Source: Wenzhouxiangella sp.
GTDB taxonomy: Bacteria; Pseudomonadota; Gammaproteobacteria; Xanthomonadales; Wenzhouxiangellaceae
Reading direction: 5' to 3'
DNA length: 8,748 nucleotides
Assembly (NCBI GenBank): GCA_007135355.1
Contig: SLJA01000015.1
Span: 1 to 8,748, forward strand
Shown here: piece by piece, positions 7,373 to 8,748 of the stretch
Layout: each line of letters begins with the position of its first letter
Position numbering within the stretch: the first letter of the stretch is position 1
Notes under the pieces: model-generated
Databases searched by the model: none
Told to the model about the DNA's origin: nothing
What the model saw: the letters and a program-made list of their open reading frames with translations, nothing else
Position numbers and translations under genes: made by a program

Positions 7373-8322
7373 AGACGCGCAATCTGTCGTCCGGGCGCGA
7401 AGTCTCCGGTGGCTTTGCCGCAGTGCGCGCCTGGTCACGCCGACACGCATTCAGCCTGCTGTCGTCGCTGGGCACCATTGCTCGCCACCCGTTGGCCTCG
7501 TTGATGACGTTTGGCGTACTGGCTTTCGCCCTGGCGCTGCCGTTGGCTTTGCACGTCGCGCTGACCAATGTCGAGCGCTTGGGGCAGCATTGGGAAAGGC
7601 TCGACACACTGTCGGTGTTTTTGCACACCGATGTGGGTGAGGAGGACGTAGATCGCATCAGCTCTCGACTCAGCACCTGGACGCAGATTCTGGCGGTGGA
7701 TCCCATCAGTCCGCAGCAAGGCATGAGCGAGCTTTCGCAACAGCTGGGTTTGCTGGATGCGGAAAATCTGTTGACCGAAAATCCGTTGCCCTGGGTGCTT
7801 GAGATTACGCCGGCGGTCGGTTTTCAGCGCGACACCCTGCTGGCCCGCCTCGAGGCGGAAGCGGCGGTCAGTACCGTGATTGTCGACCTGCAATGGCTGG
7901 AGCGGCTCGACGCCATGACCGAGGTGCTGTCGCGCCTGGTCAGCCTGCTGGCCGTGTTGTTGGCCTTGGGTGTGGCCGTCATCATCGGTAATACCATCCG
8001 TCTGGATATCCAGAATCGCAGCGAGGAAATCGAGGTCATGGCGCTGGTGGGTGCGACCCCGGCCTTTATCCGTCGACCGTTTCTTTACATGGGGCTTTGG
8101 TATGGGTTGATCGGCGGTGTTTTGGCCTGGCTGCTGGTTGCCGCCGCGTTGCTGGCCCTGGATGAGCCTTTTCGCGCCTTGAGTCGGACTTATGCTGAAA
8201 GTGCGGGACTGCTGCACCCCGGACAAGACATTCTGGCCTTGGTCGTGGGTGGCAGCGGGCTGTTCGGCTTGATCGGATCGTGGCTGGTGGTTGGCCAGCA
8301 TTTGCGCAGAATCGACCCCTGA
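7366..8322 (+). CDS. ftsX: Cell division permease-like protein FtsX
   Basis: FtsX is the inner-membrane partner of FtsE. It has no known transport substrate and is thought to pass ATP-driven movement to periplasmic activators of cell-wall hydrolases (EnvC in E. coli). The 318-residue protein has a ~44-residue cytoplasmic N-terminus, then membrane segments at about 45-66, 187-211, 239-264 and 288-310. A ~120-residue periplasmic domain lies between the first two, matching FtsX topology. The conserved cytoplasmic motif is clear around residues 213-231: LDIQNRSEEIEVMALVGAT. Length is a little short of E. coli FtsX (~350). It is the last gene of the + strand series and overlaps ftsE by 7 bp. The gene usually found downstream, rpoH, is absent; the next gene converges from the other strand after 6 bp. 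There are no cysteines. Confidence 0.92.
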   Translation: MVKTRNLSSGREVSGGFAAVRAWSRRHAFSLLSSLGTIARHPLASLMTFGVLAFALALPLALHVALTNVERLGQHWERLDTLSVFLHTDVGEEDVDRISSRLSTWTQILAVDPISPQQGMSELSQQLGLLDAENLLTENPLPWVLEITPAVGFQRDTLLARLEAEAAVSTVIVDLQWLERLDAMTEVLSRLVSLLAVLLALGVAVIIGNTIRLDIQNRSEEIEVMALVGATPAFIRRPFLYMGLWYGLIGGVLAWLLVAAALLALDEPFRALSRTYAESAGLLHPGQDILALVVGGSGLFGLIGSWLVVGQHLRRIDP

Positions 8323-8328
8323 TCCCCG

Positions 8329-8748
8329 CTAATGAAATTCGCACACGCCGCCGGGAAAGATCGCTTCAAGCCGGCGGCGTTGCTCGGCGTTGGGAATCCA
8401 GTCGCCGTAAATACCGCGCTCAATGGCGCGCCCCAGCGGCATGAGTCGGCACTGAAACACATCGTCAGTGAACGGTGCACCCGCTTCAAAGCGTGAATTA
8501 CTAAACAGCGGGAAGCGCCGGCTGCACGGGCCGAGCGGGGCATCGTCCAGGATGCCGGACCAGACGCCGGGACCGGCAGCGATCAATGTTCCGTCGGGCT
8601 CGAAGCAGGCGTCCTGGTCCAATCCCTCAGCGAGTATGTCGTCCGAGTCATGGCCCAGCTTGGCCGCGATCACGTCCAGCGCCAGATGGCTGATGTCTTC
8701 GATTGAGGGTGCGATACCGTCGGCGTTGCTGTCCACGAACCAGATCCG
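8329..8748 (-). CDS. C-terminal part of a DUF6351-family protein, probably exported (truncated by the window edge)
   Basis: An open frame on the - strand enters from the right edge and ends at TAG (8331-8329), giving 139 residues from RIWFVDSNADG to GGVCEFH. No start is visible; the GTG at 8736 is probably internal because the frame stays open upstream to the edge. I recognise the pattern (SGILDDAPLGPC, a Phe-Pro stretch, DVFQC, IYGDW and a closing IFPGGVC) as the C-terminus of DUF6351 proteins, large proteins of unknown biochemical role. The family call is from memory and needs a profile search. The fragment has four cysteines (48, 75, 100, 136 of the fragment), consistent with disulfides in an exported protein. 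An Asp/Asn loop at fragment residues 6-17 resembles a calcium-binding loop. The gene is convergent with ftsX, with 6 bp between stops and no terminator visible in the gap. Confidence 0.62.
   Translation of the reverse strand, partial: RIWFVDSNADGIAPSIEDISHLALDVIAAKLGHDSDDILAEGLDQDACFEPDGTLIAAGPGVWSGILDDAPLGPCSRRFPLFSNSRFEAGAPFTDDVFQCRLMPLGRAIERGIYGDWIPNAEQRRRLEAIFPGGVCEFH

Noticed and set aside
7435..8301. 288-codon open frame on the - strand opposite ftsX
   Set aside because: It sits wholly within ftsX, its Gln/His-rich composition has no domain signature, and the + strand FtsX topology and motif are convincing.
8323..8328. Terminator between ftsX and the convergent gene
   Set aside because: Only 6 bp separate the stops and I see no hairpin with a T-run there; termination must occur within the opposing coding sequences or by Rho.

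Overview
The window is 8.7 kb of dense, GC-rich bacterial chromosome, nearly all coding. The gene content points to a gammaproteobacterium: an RhlB-type RNA helicase, a GspC-type type II secretion (T2SS) subunit with a PDZ domain, and FtsE/FtsX. The helicase motif VI reads HRIGRTARLG, which I associate from memory with Xanthomonadales-like RhlB proteins. That placement is an inference and was not tested.

Layout: (1) bases 1-995 hold the 3' part of rhlB on the + strand. (2) Bases 996-1150 are the only real intergenic gap. It holds a perfect 7-bp GC-rich inverted repeat and a weak promoter-like motif, and probably carries the start of the next transcript. (3) Bases 1151-8322 hold six + strand genes, gspC, gspD, gspE, gspF, ftsE and ftsX. 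Spacing is 42 bp, -11, 18, -4 and -7 (negative values are overlaps), so this looks like one operon. (4) Bases 8329-8748 hold the 3' end of a gene on the - strand, which I recognise as the C-terminal part of a DUF6351-family protein, probably exported. It converges on ftsX with a 6-bp gap.

How the genes fit together: GspC (inner-membrane link), GspD (outer-membrane secretin), GspE (cytoplasmic ATPase) and GspF (inner-membrane platform) are a core part of a T2SS. The pseudopilin genes (gspG-K) and gspL/gspM do not follow and must lie elsewhere if the system works. FtsE and FtsX, the ABC-type divisome complex that controls septal cell-wall hydrolysis, are instead coupled directly to gspF through an ATGA stop/start overlap. 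The usual ftsY upstream and rpoH downstream are both absent here.

The most notable points are a GspE whose four zinc-binding cysteines are all replaced at conserved spacing, an uninterrupted run of six cysteine-free proteins, and the joining of a partial T2SS operon to ftsEX. I see no mobile element, CRISPR array, tRNA or rRNA. I do not see a wholly new system; the genes belong to known families, in an uncommon arrangement and with an unusual ATPase.
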